From NCBI RefSeq assembly GCF_035818615.1, contig NZ_JAYKZY010000002.1, positions 3,040,501 through 3,104,500 of the forward strand: 64,000 bases of DNA, written 5' to 3'. The stretch comes from Sphingobium sp. CR2-8. GTDB lineage: Bacteria > Pseudomonadota > Alphaproteobacteria > Sphingomonadales > Sphingomonadaceae. Under the pieces are notes generated by a model. The model did no database searches. It saw only the letters and a list, made by a program, of their open reading frames with translations, and had not been told where the DNA came from. Positions 7,816 through 16,335 of the stretch are shown here, one piece after another; within the stretch, counting starts at the first letter, position 1; each line of letters opens with the position of its first letter. The translations under genes were made by a program, and so were the position numbers.

Positions 7816-8232
7816 ATGGAAACCAGTAGAAGGGAAATGGCGGCGATGATGGCATTGGGCGGCGCAGGCATGGCCCTTTCCCCGGCCAGCGCGGCGACAC
7901 CCGCGACCCAGCCGAAGCTCGTGCATCATGTCTTCTTCTGGCTCAAACGGCCCGGCAACCCGGCCGACCGCGACCGGCTCATCGCGGGCCTGCGCACGCT
8001 GCGCGCCATCCCCGTCATCCGCGACCTCCAGATCGGCGTCCCCGCCAGCACGGAAAAGCGCGACGTCGTGGACAGCAGCTTCGACGTGTCGGAACTGATG
8101 GTGTTCGACAATCCGGCCGACCAGAAAGTCTATCAGGACCATCCCATCCATCAGGCCTTCGTCAAAGCCTGCGACCATCTCTGGCAAAGGGTCCTGGTGT
8201 ACGACATGCAGGTCGTGCCCGCTGCCGCCTGA
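7816..8232 (+). CDS. Exported Dabb-family (stress-responsive A/B barrel) protein
   Basis: 138 residues. METSRREMAAMMALGGAGMA is a twin-arginine-like signal peptide. The remainder begins KLVHHVFFWLKRPGNPADRD and contains LIAGLRTLRAIPVIRDLQIG and VFDNPADQKVYQDHPIHQAF, the pattern of the dimeric ferredoxin-like Dabb domain (PF07876). Dabb proteins include small cyclases and enzymes acting on polyketide or phenolic ligands, and many have no known function. Its position after the LacI gene and its export signal suggest it belongs to the periplasmic glycoside locus, perhaps handling the aglycone; this is speculation. Confidence 0.75.
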   Translation: METSRREMAAMMALGGAGMALSPASAATPATQPKLVHHVFFWLKRPGNPADRDRLIAGLRTLRAIPVIRDLQIGVPASTEKRDVVDSSFDVSELMVFDNPADQKVYQDHPIHQAFVKACDHLWQRVLVYDMQVVPAAA

Positions 8233-8270
8233 CCGGCGGGAAGCGACTGACATTGGCTATGAAAATCATG

Positions 8271-8366
8271 GTCATCCCGGGCTTGACCCGGGATCCCGCT
8301 TCTTCTTTCATCTGCTTGCTCAGTAGCGTGAAGAATAGTGGGACCCCGGGTCAAGCCCGGGGTGAC
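8271..8366. repeat. Palindromic intergenic repeat (CCGGGCTTGACCCGGG type)
   Basis: Left arm 8271-8297 (GTCATCCCGGGCTTGACCCG...) and right arm 8340-8366 are near-perfect inverted copies around a 42-base loop. A related copy lies at 60713-60796. Such REP/MITE-like hairpins are common between genes in sphingomonads. The remaining DNA up to 8514 shows no convincing gene. Confidence 0.8.
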
Positions 8367-8514
8367 GATAGAGGGGCATATCAGCCTGCAACCCGTCACA
8401 GCCCCTCTATAATCCGCCCCTGTCCTACCGGCACATCCTCCGTCAGAATCGCTACCGCCCGACCCTGTCGGGACGCGCCGACCACCATGGCGACCCCGCC
8501 ACCACTTGAAACAA

Positions 8515-8586
8515 AATGTCCTACTCCTGGTCTTTTCTATCGAAACCAGCGGGAAATATGCGAAGTTAAGCCGGGCTTTTCCTATT
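8515..8586 (+). repeat. Conserved 72-bp intergenic element, copy 1
   Basis: AATGTCCTA (8515-8523), then after 25 bases a 23-bp block (8549-8571, centre AATATGCGAAGTTAAG), then after 8 bases TCCTATT (8580-8586). A second copy at 11684-11755 repeats all three blocks with identical spacing while the bases between differ. It lies just before the aminotransferase start, so it may be a regulatory or RNA element rather than a simple repeat. Confidence 0.7.
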
Positions 8587-8611
8587 GCGCCGCCCCGCTA
8601 TACCCTTGGCC

Positions 8612-9808
8612 ATGACCGACACCCCCGCCCTGGGCCACCCCGTCTATCGGGACATGCCCACGACCATCTTCGAACATATGTCCGCTCGCGCACGGGAAAC
8701 CGGCGCGATCAATCTGGGGCAGGGATTTCCCGAAGGCCCCGGTCCCCGCGACGTGCTCCAGGCGGCGGCCGACGCCCTGCTCGGCCAGTCCAGCCAATAT
8801 CCGCCGATGCCCGGCCTGATGGAATTGCGCACGGCGGTGGCCGATCATTATGCCCGCCACCAGCAACTCGATCTCACACCGCAGGAGGTCATCGTCACCT
8901 CCGGCGCGACCGAGGCGCTGTCCGCCAGCCTGCTCGCGCTGGTCCGGCCCGGCGACGAAGTGCTGATGCTCGCTCCGCTCTACGACGCCTATCTACCGCT
9001 GGTGGAGCGCGCGGGCGGCGTGCCGAGGGTGGTGACGCTGACTCCGCCCGACTGGCGCGTGACCCGCGACGCGCTGGAGTCGGCGATCACGCCCCGCACC
9101 CGCATCCTGCTGATGAACAATCCGGTGAACCCCACCGGCATCGTCCTGCGCGACGACGAACTCGCCCTGCTCGCCAAACTGTGCGTCGCCCATGACATCA
9201 TCGCCATCTGCGATGAGGTGTGGGAACAGACCGTCTATGACGACCGCCCGCACCGGCCGCTGATCGGCTTTCCGGGCATGCGCGACCGCACGGTCAAGAT
9301 CGGCTCGGCGGGCAAGATCTTCTCCGTCACCGGCTGGAAGGTCGGCTGGATGTGCGCCGCCCCGCCCATCGCCACGCTGCTCGCCCGCGCGCATCAGTTC
9401 CTGACCTTCACCACCCCGCCCAACCTGCAATGGGCCGTGGCGAAAGGGCTTGGCTATCCCGACGCCTGGTTCGCCGACCAGCGCGCCGCCTATCAGGCCT
9501 CGCGCGATCGTCTGGCAGCGGGCCTGGCCGCTGCGGGCTACGCCGTCCAGCCAAGCGCGGCGACCTGGTTCCTCCTGATCGACCTGCCCGCCTCGGGCAT
9601 CGCACTTGACGACGTCACGTTCTGCGAGCGGATCATCGAGGAAGTCGGCGTCGCGGCAATCCCGATATCGGCCTTCTACCCTGCGGCACCCGTCACGCAT
9701 CTGGTGCGCCTCTGCTTCTCCAAGAGCGACGCGACATTGGACCGGGCGATCGCGCGGCTCGCCGCCTTTCGGCAAACAGAGGTTGCCGCCTCCGCCGACC
9801 CCGGCTAA
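8612..9808 (+). CDS. Class I/II PLP-dependent aminotransferase
   Basis: 398 residues from the ATG at 8612 (MTDTPALGHPVYRDMPTTIF). It is a fold-type I enzyme: INLGQGFPEG near the N-terminus, NNPVNPTG binding the substrate carboxylate, ICDEVWEQTVYD, and SAGKIFSVTGWKVGW with the PLP lysine. This pattern is closest to the methionine/kynurenine aminotransferase group (YbdL-like, glutamine-transaminase K family). The exact amino donor is not deducible. It is followed 30 bp later by rmuC on the same strand, with no functional link evident. Confidence 0.85.
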   Translation: MTDTPALGHPVYRDMPTTIFEHMSARARETGAINLGQGFPEGPGPRDVLQAAADALLGQSSQYPPMPGLMELRTAVADHYARHQQLDLTPQEVIVTSGATEALSASLLALVRPGDEVLMLAPLYDAYLPLVERAGGVPRVVTLTPPDWRVTRDALESAITPRTRILLMNNPVNPTGIVLRDDELALLAKLCVAHDIIAICDEVWEQTVYDDRPHRPLIGFPGMRDRTVKIGSAGKIFSVTGWKVGWMCAAPPIATLLARAHQFLTFTTPPNLQWAVAKGLGYPDAWFADQRAAYQASRDRLAAGLAAAGYAVQPSAATWFLLIDLPASGIALDDVTFCERIIEEVGVAAIPISAFYPAAPVTHLVRLCFSKSDATLDRAIARLAAFRQTEVAASADPG

Positions 9809-9838
9809 GTTCCCCATTCGTTCTTATCGGGGTTTATC

Positions 9839-11320
9839 ATGGACAGCCTGGCCGCTCTTTTCCTTCTCGTCGCGCTGTTGATCGGCCTAGCCGTCGGCTG
9901 GCTGCTCAAGGGCAAGACGCTCGGCCCCCTGATGGCAGAAAGGGCGGACCTGGCGGCGCGGCTGGACACCGCCGCCGCGCAACGCAACGGCGCGCTCGCT
10001 GAACTGGCGGTGGAAAAGGAGCGGGTCGCCAACGCCGCGACCCAGATCGCCCGGCTCGAAGCCGCGCAGATCGCCGCCGACCATCGGCTGGAGGCCGCGC
10101 AGGCCAGCGCGGCGCAACGCCTCGACACGATCCAGGCCGAACGCGAAGCCGCCCTGCGCGACCTCGCATCGCTCCGGTCCGACACGCAGGCGCGCACCCA
10201 GGCCTTCGAACAGCAGATCGCCGCGCTCAAGGACGCCAAGGAACAACTGTCCGCCCAGTTCAGCGAGATCGGCGGCAAGCTGCTCGAATCGGCCCAGACC
10301 CAGTTCCTCACCCGCGCCGACCAGCGTTTCGCCCAGGCCAGCGAAAAGAGCGAAGCGCAACTCAAGACCCTGCTCAATCCGGTCGAGACCACGCTCAAAC
10401 GCTATGAGGAAGGGCTGGCCCGCGTCGAAAAGGACCGCGTCGGCAGCTATGCCGAATTGCGCGAAGCGGTGCAGCAGGTTCATCTGGGTCAGGGCCAGGT
10501 GCGCGAGGAAACCGCCAAGCTGGTCAACGCGCTGCGCGCCGCGCCCAAGACGCGCGGTCGCTGGGGCGAACAGCAGTTTAAGAATCTGATCGAAACCGCC
10601 GGCCTCTCCCCCTTCGTCGATTTTCAGGAGGAGGTTTCGGTCGCGGTCGAAGACGGCCGGATGCGCCCCGACTTCATCATCAACCTGCCGGGCGACCAGC
10701 AGATGGTGGTCGATGTCAAATGCTCGCTCGTCGCCTATCTGAACGCGGTCGATCAGGTCGATCCGGCTCTGCGCGACGCCCATATGCTCGACCATGCCCG
10801 CGCGATGCGCACCCATGCCGATGCCCTGGGGCGCAAGGCCTATTGGGAACAATTCACCAAAGCCCCCGACTTTGTCATCATGTATGTGCCCGGCGACAAT
10901 TTCGTCACCGCCGCGCTGGAAGCGGACATGGACCTGTGGGAACGCGCGGCCAAGAACCGCGTCATTATCTGCGGCCCCGCCACCTTCCTGCCGCTCGCCC
11001 GTACGCTCGCGGGCCATTGGCGACAGGCCAAGATGCAGGAACAGGCGCAGCAGGTCGGCCAGCTTGGCAAGGAACTCTACGAACGGCTGGCCGTCGCCGC
11101 GACCCATTTGAAGCGCCTCGGCTCCGGCCTCAACAGCGCGGTGTCCAACTATAACAGCTTCATCGGCAGCTTCGAAACCCGTGTCCTGTCCACCGGCCGC
11201 AAGTTCCGCGACCTCGACATCGAAACCGGCGGGAAGGAGATCGATAGCGTCGAACCGCTCGACGTCCTCGCCCGCGAAGCCCAGACCGACGAGGCACGGG
11301 CGCTGCCGGCGGCGGAGTGA
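9839..11320 (+). CDS. rmuC: DNA recombination protein RmuC
   Basis: 493 residues. An N-terminal membrane anchor (SLAALFLLVALLIGLAVGWL) leads into a long Ala/Glu/Arg-rich coiled coil (about residues 40-200). The conserved RmuC core follows, with RGRWGEQQFKNLIETAGL, MRPDFIINLPGDQQMVVDVK (nuclease-like D...VDxK), YVPGDNFVTAALEAD and ICGPATFLPLARTLA. RmuC limits inversions at short inverted repeats in E. coli. That is of interest here because inverted repeats abound and an inversion is suspected (see findings). Confidence 0.93.
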   Translation: MDSLAALFLLVALLIGLAVGWLLKGKTLGPLMAERADLAARLDTAAAQRNGALAELAVEKERVANAATQIARLEAAQIAADHRLEAAQASAAQRLDTIQAEREAALRDLASLRSDTQARTQAFEQQIAALKDAKEQLSAQFSEIGGKLLESAQTQFLTRADQRFAQASEKSEAQLKTLLNPVETTLKRYEEGLARVEKDRVGSYAELREAVQQVHLGQGQVREETAKLVNALRAAPKTRGRWGEQQFKNLIETAGLSPFVDFQEEVSVAVEDGRMRPDFIINLPGDQQMVVDVKCSLVAYLNAVDQVDPALRDAHMLDHARAMRTHADALGRKAYWEQFTKAPDFVIMYVPGDNFVTAALEADMDLWERAAKNRVIICGPATFLPLARTLAGHWRQAKMQEQAQQVGQLGKELYERLAVAATHLKRLGSGLNSAVSNYNSFIGSFETRVLSTGRKFRDLDIETGGKEIDSVEPLDVLAREAQTDEARALPAAE

Positions 11321-11414
11321 ACAAAAGGAGGAACAAGCCCGGCTCCACCGCGTATCTTATCCATCAGCGACATCGGACAGGATGATCCGACATGGTCGCG
11401 AACTGGAGAGTGTC

Positions 11415-11588
11415 ATGTGGAAATCCATCCTGTTCCGCCGTCCCCTGCGGCGGGACAAAGACGAAAAGACCGATAATCCGCCATCGCCAGCGGCCATGTC
11501 CGCACAGGCGAACCCCTTTGCGGACCTGATGGCGCAACTGGACAAGATTCCCTACCAACGGCGATGGAAACGCGCCTGCCATCCATGA
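11415..11588 (+). CDS. Possible small protein of unknown function (57 aa)
   Basis: ATG at 11415, preceded by GGAGAG about 5 bases upstream, opens a frame beginning MWKSILFRRPLRRDKDEKTD and containing ANPFADLMAQLDKIPYQRRW. The charged start and amphipathic tail look protein-like, but no family is recognised and the codon run is too short to judge. It stands alone in the 521-bp gap between rmuC and nadD. It could be a chance frame. Confidence 0.35.
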   Translation: MWKSILFRRPLRRDKDEKTDNPPSPAAMSAQANPFADLMAQLDKIPYQRRWKRACHP

Positions 11589-11683
11589 TCGGCATGGCGC
11601 GCCAGGTGGGCCGAACTGTCCTATCGAACGCGCGGATGCTACATCATATAGAGTGTATCCGTTGATAGGGCCAAACCTCATAT

Positions 11684-11755
11684 AATGTCCTATTTCTGTT
11701 ACTTCATGTCGCAATCGGCGGGAAATATGCGAAGTTAAGCGGACGATATCCTATT
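11684..11755 (+). repeat. Conserved 72-bp intergenic element, copy 2
   Basis: Contains the same blocks as the copy at 8515: AATGTCCTA (11684-11692), a 23-bp block identical to the first copy (11718-11740) and TCCTATT (11749-11755), with the same 25- and 8-base spacers in length but not in sequence. It lies about 90 bp before nadD. Confidence 0.7.
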
Positions 11756-11841
11756 TTCCGGGCGTCATTCTCCGCCGCTTTCATCTCCCCAACCGCCCTC
11801 GCCCATTGCCGCTTCCGGCGCGCGCTGGCATGGCGGGACGC

Positions 11842-12483
11842 ATGACATCAATCGGCCCTCGCATCGGCCTGCTCGGCGGCTCCTTCAATCCGGCGCATGG
11901 CGGCCATCGCGCCATATCCCTCTTCGCCAGGGAAGCACTCGACCTGGACGAAGTCTGGTGGCTGGTGTCGCCCGGCAATCCCTTGAAGCCTGCCAAGGGC
12001 ATGGCGCCGCTCCCCACGCGCCTCGCCAAGGCACGGCAGGTCGCCCGCCGCGCGCCGATTCGCGCGACCGCGATCGAGCGGCGATTGGGCACGCGCTACA
12101 CCGTCGACACCGTGCGCGCGCTCACCCGGCGCTATCCCAAAAACCGCTTCATCTGGTTGATGGGGGCGGACAATCTGGCGCAATTTGGCCAATGGAAGGA
12201 CTGGCGCGGGATCGCGCGGCAAATGCCCATTGCCGTGATCGCCCGTCCAGGCTATGATCGAAGCGCTCGTGGCTCTGCGGCCATGAGCTGGCTGCGGCGC
12301 TTCGTCCGGTCCGCGCGCCAGAGTGCAGACTGGACGAATTGGAGACGACCGGCGCTCGTGCTATTGCGCTTTCGCCCTGATCCAAGATCGGCAACCCTGC
12401 TTCGGCAGGCGGACCCCCTCTGGCATCGCGAATATGAAGCAACGTGCGTGCGCGACCCGCTCACACGTCGGTTGGTCATATGA
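11842..12483 (+). CDS. nadD: Nicotinate-nucleotide adenylyltransferase
   Basis: 213 residues from the ATG at 11842 (MTSIGPRIGLLGGSFNPAHG); starts at 11806 and 11830 are also possible. The GGSFNPAHGGH nucleotidyltransferase motif and MGADNLAQFGQWKDW identify NadD. It adenylates nicotinate mononucleotide in NAD synthesis. DPRSATLLR is the C-terminal SxTxxR equivalent. It heads the conserved nadD-rsfS-rlmH cluster. In many alphaproteobacteria proA lies immediately upstream, but here proA is about 28 kb away on the other strand. Confidence 0.9.
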   Translation: MTSIGPRIGLLGGSFNPAHGGHRAISLFAREALDLDEVWWLVSPGNPLKPAKGMAPLPTRLAKARQVARRAPIRATAIERRLGTRYTVDTVRALTRRYPKNRFIWLMGADNLAQFGQWKDWRGIARQMPIAVIARPGYDRSARGSAAMSWLRRFVRSARQSADWTNWRRPALVLLRFRPDPRSATLLRQADPLWHREYEATCVRDPLTRRLVI

Positions 12484-12546
12484 CGCATGCTCGGGAAAGG
12501 ACCGCCGCAGGCGGGTGGCCGACCCGGCAATGCGGCCACGGAAGAA

Positions 12547-12951
12547 ATGATTGGAGTATGTTTGTCTAACCTCGCCCCTGCCAACGATACCGCGCCTGGC
12601 GCGCAATCCGTGGCCGCCCTGCACGCCCTCGTCATGCAGTCGCTCGACGACGACCAGGCGCAGGAAACCATCTCGATCCCCCTGGAAGGCAAGAGCAGCA
12701 TCGCCGATTATATGGTGATCGCCAGCGGCCGTTCGTCGCGCCAGGTCGCGGCGATCGCGCAGCATCTGGCCGAGCGGATCAAGAAGGAAACGGGCCGTTC
12801 CGCCCGGGTCGAAGGGCTTCCGGTCGCCGACTGGGTGCTGATCGACGCCGGCGACGTGATCGTCCATCTGTTCAAGCCGGAAGTGCGCAGCTTCTACAAT
12901 CTGGAACGGATGTGGGGCTTCGTGGACGCGCCGGTCGCGGGCAACGCCTGA
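12547..12951 (+). CDS. rsfS: Ribosomal silencing factor RsfS
   Basis: 134 residues if read from the ATG at 12547. A TTG at 12562 with GGAG 5 bases upstream is an equally good start (LSNLAPANDT). The Iojap/RsfS core is clear: IADYMVIASGRSSRQVAAIA, VEGLPVADWVLIDAGDVIVH and LFKPEVRSFYNLERMWG. RsfS binds uL14 and blocks subunit joining when nutrients are low. It lies between nadD and rlmH, its usual place. Confidence 0.9.
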   Translation: MIGVCLSNLAPANDTAPGAQSVAALHALVMQSLDDDQAQETISIPLEGKSSIADYMVIASGRSSRQVAAIAQHLAERIKKETGRSARVEGLPVADWVLIDAGDVIVHLFKPEVRSFYNLERMWGFVDAPVAGNA

Positions 12952-12964
12952 AGACCTGCGTTTC

Positions 12965-13084
12965 CGTTCGGGCTGAGCGAAGTCGAAGCCCGTCACTGAG
13001 CGAAGTCGAAGTGACTTCGTTCCGCTCAGTTGAACCGAGGCGAGTGGCTCGGTTGAAGCCCGTCGACTTCACTCAGGGTGAACG
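12965..13084. repeat. Intergenic repeat built on CTGAGCGAAGTCGAAG units
   Basis: Two direct copies of CTGAGCGAAGTCGAAG (from 12973 and 12997) are followed by inverted versions (CTTCGTTCCGCTCAG and CGACTTCACTCAGGGTGAAC), forming a compound palindrome that fills the gap before rlmH. A close relative occupies 51928-52024. Confidence 0.8.
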
Positions 13085-13099
13085 GATCTGGATGTCGCC

Positions 13100-13522
13100 A
13101 TGCTTCTCCACATCGTCGCGCGCGGCAAGATCGGACGCTCGCCCGAAGCCGAGCTGGTCGACCGCTACGTCAAGCGCCTGACCATGCCGCACAAGATCAC
13201 CGAAATGCCCGATCGGGGCGGCAAGCTGCCCCCGGTCGCGCCCGGCACCGTTACGGTCATGCTGGACGAAAAGGGCAAGCAGCTCGGCTCGATGGACTTT
13301 GCCCGCCGGATCGAGGGTTGGCGCGACGCGGGCACCCGCGAATGCCGCTTCCTCATCGGCGCGGCGGACGGGTTCGATGACGCCGACCGGGCCGACGCGG
13401 ACCTGCTGATCGCCTTCGGCGCAATGACCTGGCCCCATATGATGGCCCGCGCGATGCTCGCCGAACAATTGTGGCGGGCCTGCTCCATCCTCGCCAATCA
13501 TCCCTATCACCGCGAAGGCTAG
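13100..13522 (+). CDS. rlmH: 23S rRNA (pseudouridine1915-N3)-methyltransferase RlmH
   Basis: 140 residues, the usual length of this SPOUT-fold family. Recognised by LLHIVARGKIGRSPEAEL at the start, MLDEKGKQLGSMDFARRI, the SAM-binding FLIGAADGFDDADR, and the diagnostic C-terminus LWRACSILANHPYHRE. It methylates pseudouridine 1915 in helix 69 of 23S rRNA. Its position after rsfS is the conserved one. Confidence 0.95.
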   Translation: MLLHIVARGKIGRSPEAELVDRYVKRLTMPHKITEMPDRGGKLPPVAPGTVTVMLDEKGKQLGSMDFARRIEGWRDAGTRECRFLIGAADGFDDADRADADLLIAFGAMTWPHMMARAMLAEQLWRACSILANHPYHREG

Positions 13523-13573
13523 AACCGCACGGGTTTTACGCCTAGTCAAAGGCCATTACGGGCGGGACATCGG

Positions 13574-14808
13574 GTGAAGCGCAGCATCATCATCGCAGGC
13601 GGACTGGCGGGCCTTGTGGCCCTCGCCGCCACGCGCCTGCCCGCCGCCAATGATGCCGCGATCATCCTGTCCGGCACCGCCGGGACCACGCTGGCGCAGG
13701 AACAGCAGTCGCTCAAGGCCGCCCGCCGCCAGTCGGACGAGGCGCGCGATCGCTCCATCCGGCTGGAGCAGCAGGCCAGCGTCGCACGCGACGACGCCGA
13801 ACAGGCGCGCCGCCGCGCCGCGGCCGTCGCCGCCCGCATCCAGCAGGCGGAGGCCGATATTCAGGCGGCCCAGGCCCGCATCGCCATCATCGCCCGGATG
13901 CAGCGCGCCCAGGCCGCCCGCCTCGCCCTCCGCCAGGAACCGGTCGTGCGCCTGACCGCCGCGCTCCAGATGATGGCCCGCCGCCCGCTCGCGCTCGCCC
14001 TGATCCAGCCCGGATCGGTCGCCGACGCCGTCCACATGCGCGCGGTGCTGGGCCAGGTGCTGCCGGTGATCCACCAGCGCACCGCCGGCCTGCGCCTGGA
14101 ACTGGACCGCAGCCGCGCCCTGCGCGCGACCGCGCAGCAGGCGGCCGACGCCCTCGACCAGGCGCAGGCGGATCGCAGGGATCGGCAGACCGCGCTCGCT
14201 GCGCTGGAAGCGCAGAAGCGCGTCGCCGCCCGAGACCTCGGCAACAATGCGGGGCTGGAGAGCGACCGGGCGCTGGCGCTGGGGGAACGGGCGCGCGACA
14301 TCGTCGACCTGATGGACCGGCTGGAACAGGCGGGCGACCTGCGCGATCGACTCGCGTCCCTGTCCGGCCCGCTCCTGCGCCCCGCCCGCCCCGACCAGGC
14401 CGGGGCCGCCGCGCCGGAACGGCAAGCCGCCGCCAACGGCCCGCCCCCTATCGCCTGCCCGTCATCGGTCAGCTCGTCACCGGCATGGGCGAAGTCAACG
14501 ACGGCGGCGTGCGATCCCGTGGCCTGACGCTGGTGACGCAACCGGGCGCGCAGGCGATCGCGCCCACCGCCGGGCGGGTCGCCTTCGCCGGTCCCTATCG
14601 CGATTATGGCCAGATCCTCATCATCGACCATGGCCAGGGCTGGACCACGCTCATCACCGGCCTGCATCGCGTCACCGCCCAGGTCGGCGACAGCGTGCGG
14701 CAGGGCGATCCGGTCGGCATCACCGGCGCGGAACGGCCCGACATCACCGTCGAACTGCGCCGCAACGGCCGTCCCGTGGATATCGGACCGCTCGTCGGCA
14801 TGAATTAA
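13574..14808 (+). pseudogene. EnvC-type murein hydrolase activator (M23/LytM), split by a frameshift
   Basis: The N-terminal part reads from GTG 13574: a signal-like start (KRSIIIAGGLAGLVALAATR), then a long Ala/Arg/Gln coiled coil to about residue 280. The C-terminal LytM-like domain continues in another frame (YRLPVIGQLVTGMGEV, GRVAFAGPYRDYG, IIDHGQGWTTLITGL) to the stop at 14808. The frame changes at a run of five C (14444-14448); one extra C would restore a single protein of about 411 residues. The first frame otherwise ends at 14527. Either the gene is broken or the base is a sequencing error. The usual zinc ligands of active M23 enzymes are not all evident, as in EnvC-type activators. 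It sits between rlmH and ctpA as in relatives. Confidence 0.8.
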
Positions 14809-14911
14809 CCCTACGCTCATCGATGCTACGCGACATTGGTCGAAGCGCGCTTTTGCGTTGGGCGACGAATCGGCGTATGTCAGGCTATCGATGCGGACTC
14901 CAAGGACACCC

Positions 14912-16264
14912 ATGAAATCCACTTTCCTCCAGGGCGCGGTTGCGCTCGGGGCGCTTGCGCTCATCCCCGCCACCACTGCCGCGCTCGCCGACGGGGAAGC
15001 ATCGAGCTACAAGGCGCTCGATGAATTTATGGACGTGTTCCAGAAGGTCCGCAGCGATTACGTCGAAAAGGTCGACGACGAAAAGCTTATCAAGGGCGCG
15101 ATCGACGGCATGCTCGCCAGCCTCGATCCCCACAGCAGCTTCCTCGATGCGCGCGATTTCCAGAATCTGCGCACCCAGACGGAGGGCAGCTATGGCGGCC
15201 TCGGCCTTACCGTCACGCAGGAAGATGGCGCGGTCAAGGTGATCGCCCCCACGCAGGATACCCCGGCCTGGCGCGCGGGGATCAAGGCGGGCGACTATAT
15301 CACCCATATTGACGGCCAGTTGATCTATGGCGGCACGCTGGACGAGGCGGTGGACAAGATGCGCGGTGCGCCGGGCTCCTCGCTCAAGCTGACCCTCGTG
15401 CGCGCGGGCCGCGACAAGCCGATCGAACTCACCCTCACGCGCGAGATCATCCAGCTCAAGCCCGTCAAATGGGAAGTGAAGAATAATATCGGCATCATCA
15501 ACATCGTCAGCTTCTCGGCCAATACCGGGGCCGACGTGCGCCAGGCGATCCGCAGCATCGACAAGAGTCTGGGCCACAAGCCCACCGGCTATATCCTCGA
15601 CCTGCGCTCCAACCCCGGCGGCCTGCTGGACGAAGCCGTGACCGTCAGCGACGCCTTCCTAGAGCGCGGCGAAATCGTGTCGCAGCGCGGCCGGGCGAAG
15701 GGCGACGTCGAACGCTATTATGCCAAGCCGGGCGACGACGCGAAGGGTCTGCCGGTGATCGTACTGGTCGACGCGGGCTCGGCTTCGGCATCGGAAATCG
15801 TCGCGGGCGCGCTGCAGGACCAGCATCGCGCGCTGGTGATGGGCGAACGCAGCTTCGGCAAGGGCAGCGTCCAGACCATGTTGCCGCTGTCCAACACCAC
15901 CGCGCTCAAGCTTACGACCGCGCGCTACTACACACCCTCGGGCCGCAGCGTGCAGGAAGGCGGCATCCAGCCCGACATCCGCGTGCCGCAGCTGTCCGAC
16001 CCCGATTACAAAAATCGCCCCAAATTCCGCGAAAGCGACCTGCGCCGTCACCTGATCAACGAGATCAAGACCGACGACAAGGCGCTGGAAGAGGATACGA
16101 AGGACGATCCGCGCTTCGCCCTGTCGGCCGAGGAGCTCAAGAAGAAGGGCGTCGAGGATTTCCAGCTCGACTATGCGCTCAGGACGATATCGCGCCTGGC
16201 GAGCACGCCCGCCGCGACCATCGCCCAGGCGCAGCCGGCAGCCCGAAAGCCGGGCGCGAAATAA
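14912..16264 (+). CDS. S41 family carboxy-terminal processing protease
   Basis: 450 residues from the ATG at 14912, with signal peptide MKSTFLQGAVALGALALIPA. The order is an N-terminal helical part (LIKGAIDGMLASLDPHSSFL), a PDZ domain (about residues 85-165, GGLGLTVTQEDGAVKVIAP) and the protease core with LDLRSNPGGLLDEAV. The nucleophile segment is GSASASEIVAGAL and the catalytic lysine lies in GERSFGKGSVQTM. It is periplasmic and likely trims proteins involved in peptidoglycan turnover. CtpA-type proteases commonly sit next to EnvC/M23 genes, as here. Confidence 0.93.
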   Translation: MKSTFLQGAVALGALALIPATTAALADGEASSYKALDEFMDVFQKVRSDYVEKVDDEKLIKGAIDGMLASLDPHSSFLDARDFQNLRTQTEGSYGGLGLTVTQEDGAVKVIAPTQDTPAWRAGIKAGDYITHIDGQLIYGGTLDEAVDKMRGAPGSSLKLTLVRAGRDKPIELTLTREIIQLKPVKWEVKNNIGIINIVSFSANTGADVRQAIRSIDKSLGHKPTGYILDLRSNPGGLLDEAVTVSDAFLERGEIVSQRGRAKGDVERYYAKPGDDAKGLPVIVLVDAGSASASEIVAGALQDQHRALVMGERSFGKGSVQTMLPLSNTTALKLTTARYYTPSGRSVQEGGIQPDIRVPQLSDPDYKNRPKFRESDLRRHLINEIKTDDKALEEDTKDDPRFALSAEELKKKGVEDFQLDYALRTISRLASTPAATIAQAQPAARKPGAK

Positions 16265-16335
16265 TCGGCCGCTTGCAGGGGAATCGCCCGCAAGTTCAGC
16301 ATGACGAAAGCCAGGCGAGGGTTTAAGCGGGCAGT

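Noticed and set aside
11842..12483. nadD judged as truncated because the usual ISSTxIR motif is missing
   Set aside because: DPRSATLLR near the C-terminus is a fair equivalent, length is normal and the active site is intact.
12965..13084. Repeated GAGCGAAGTCGAAG units as a CRISPR array
   Set aside because: Units are not evenly spaced, spacers are absent and the copies are partly inverted. It is a compound palindromic repeat found elsewhere in the window. No cas gene is present.
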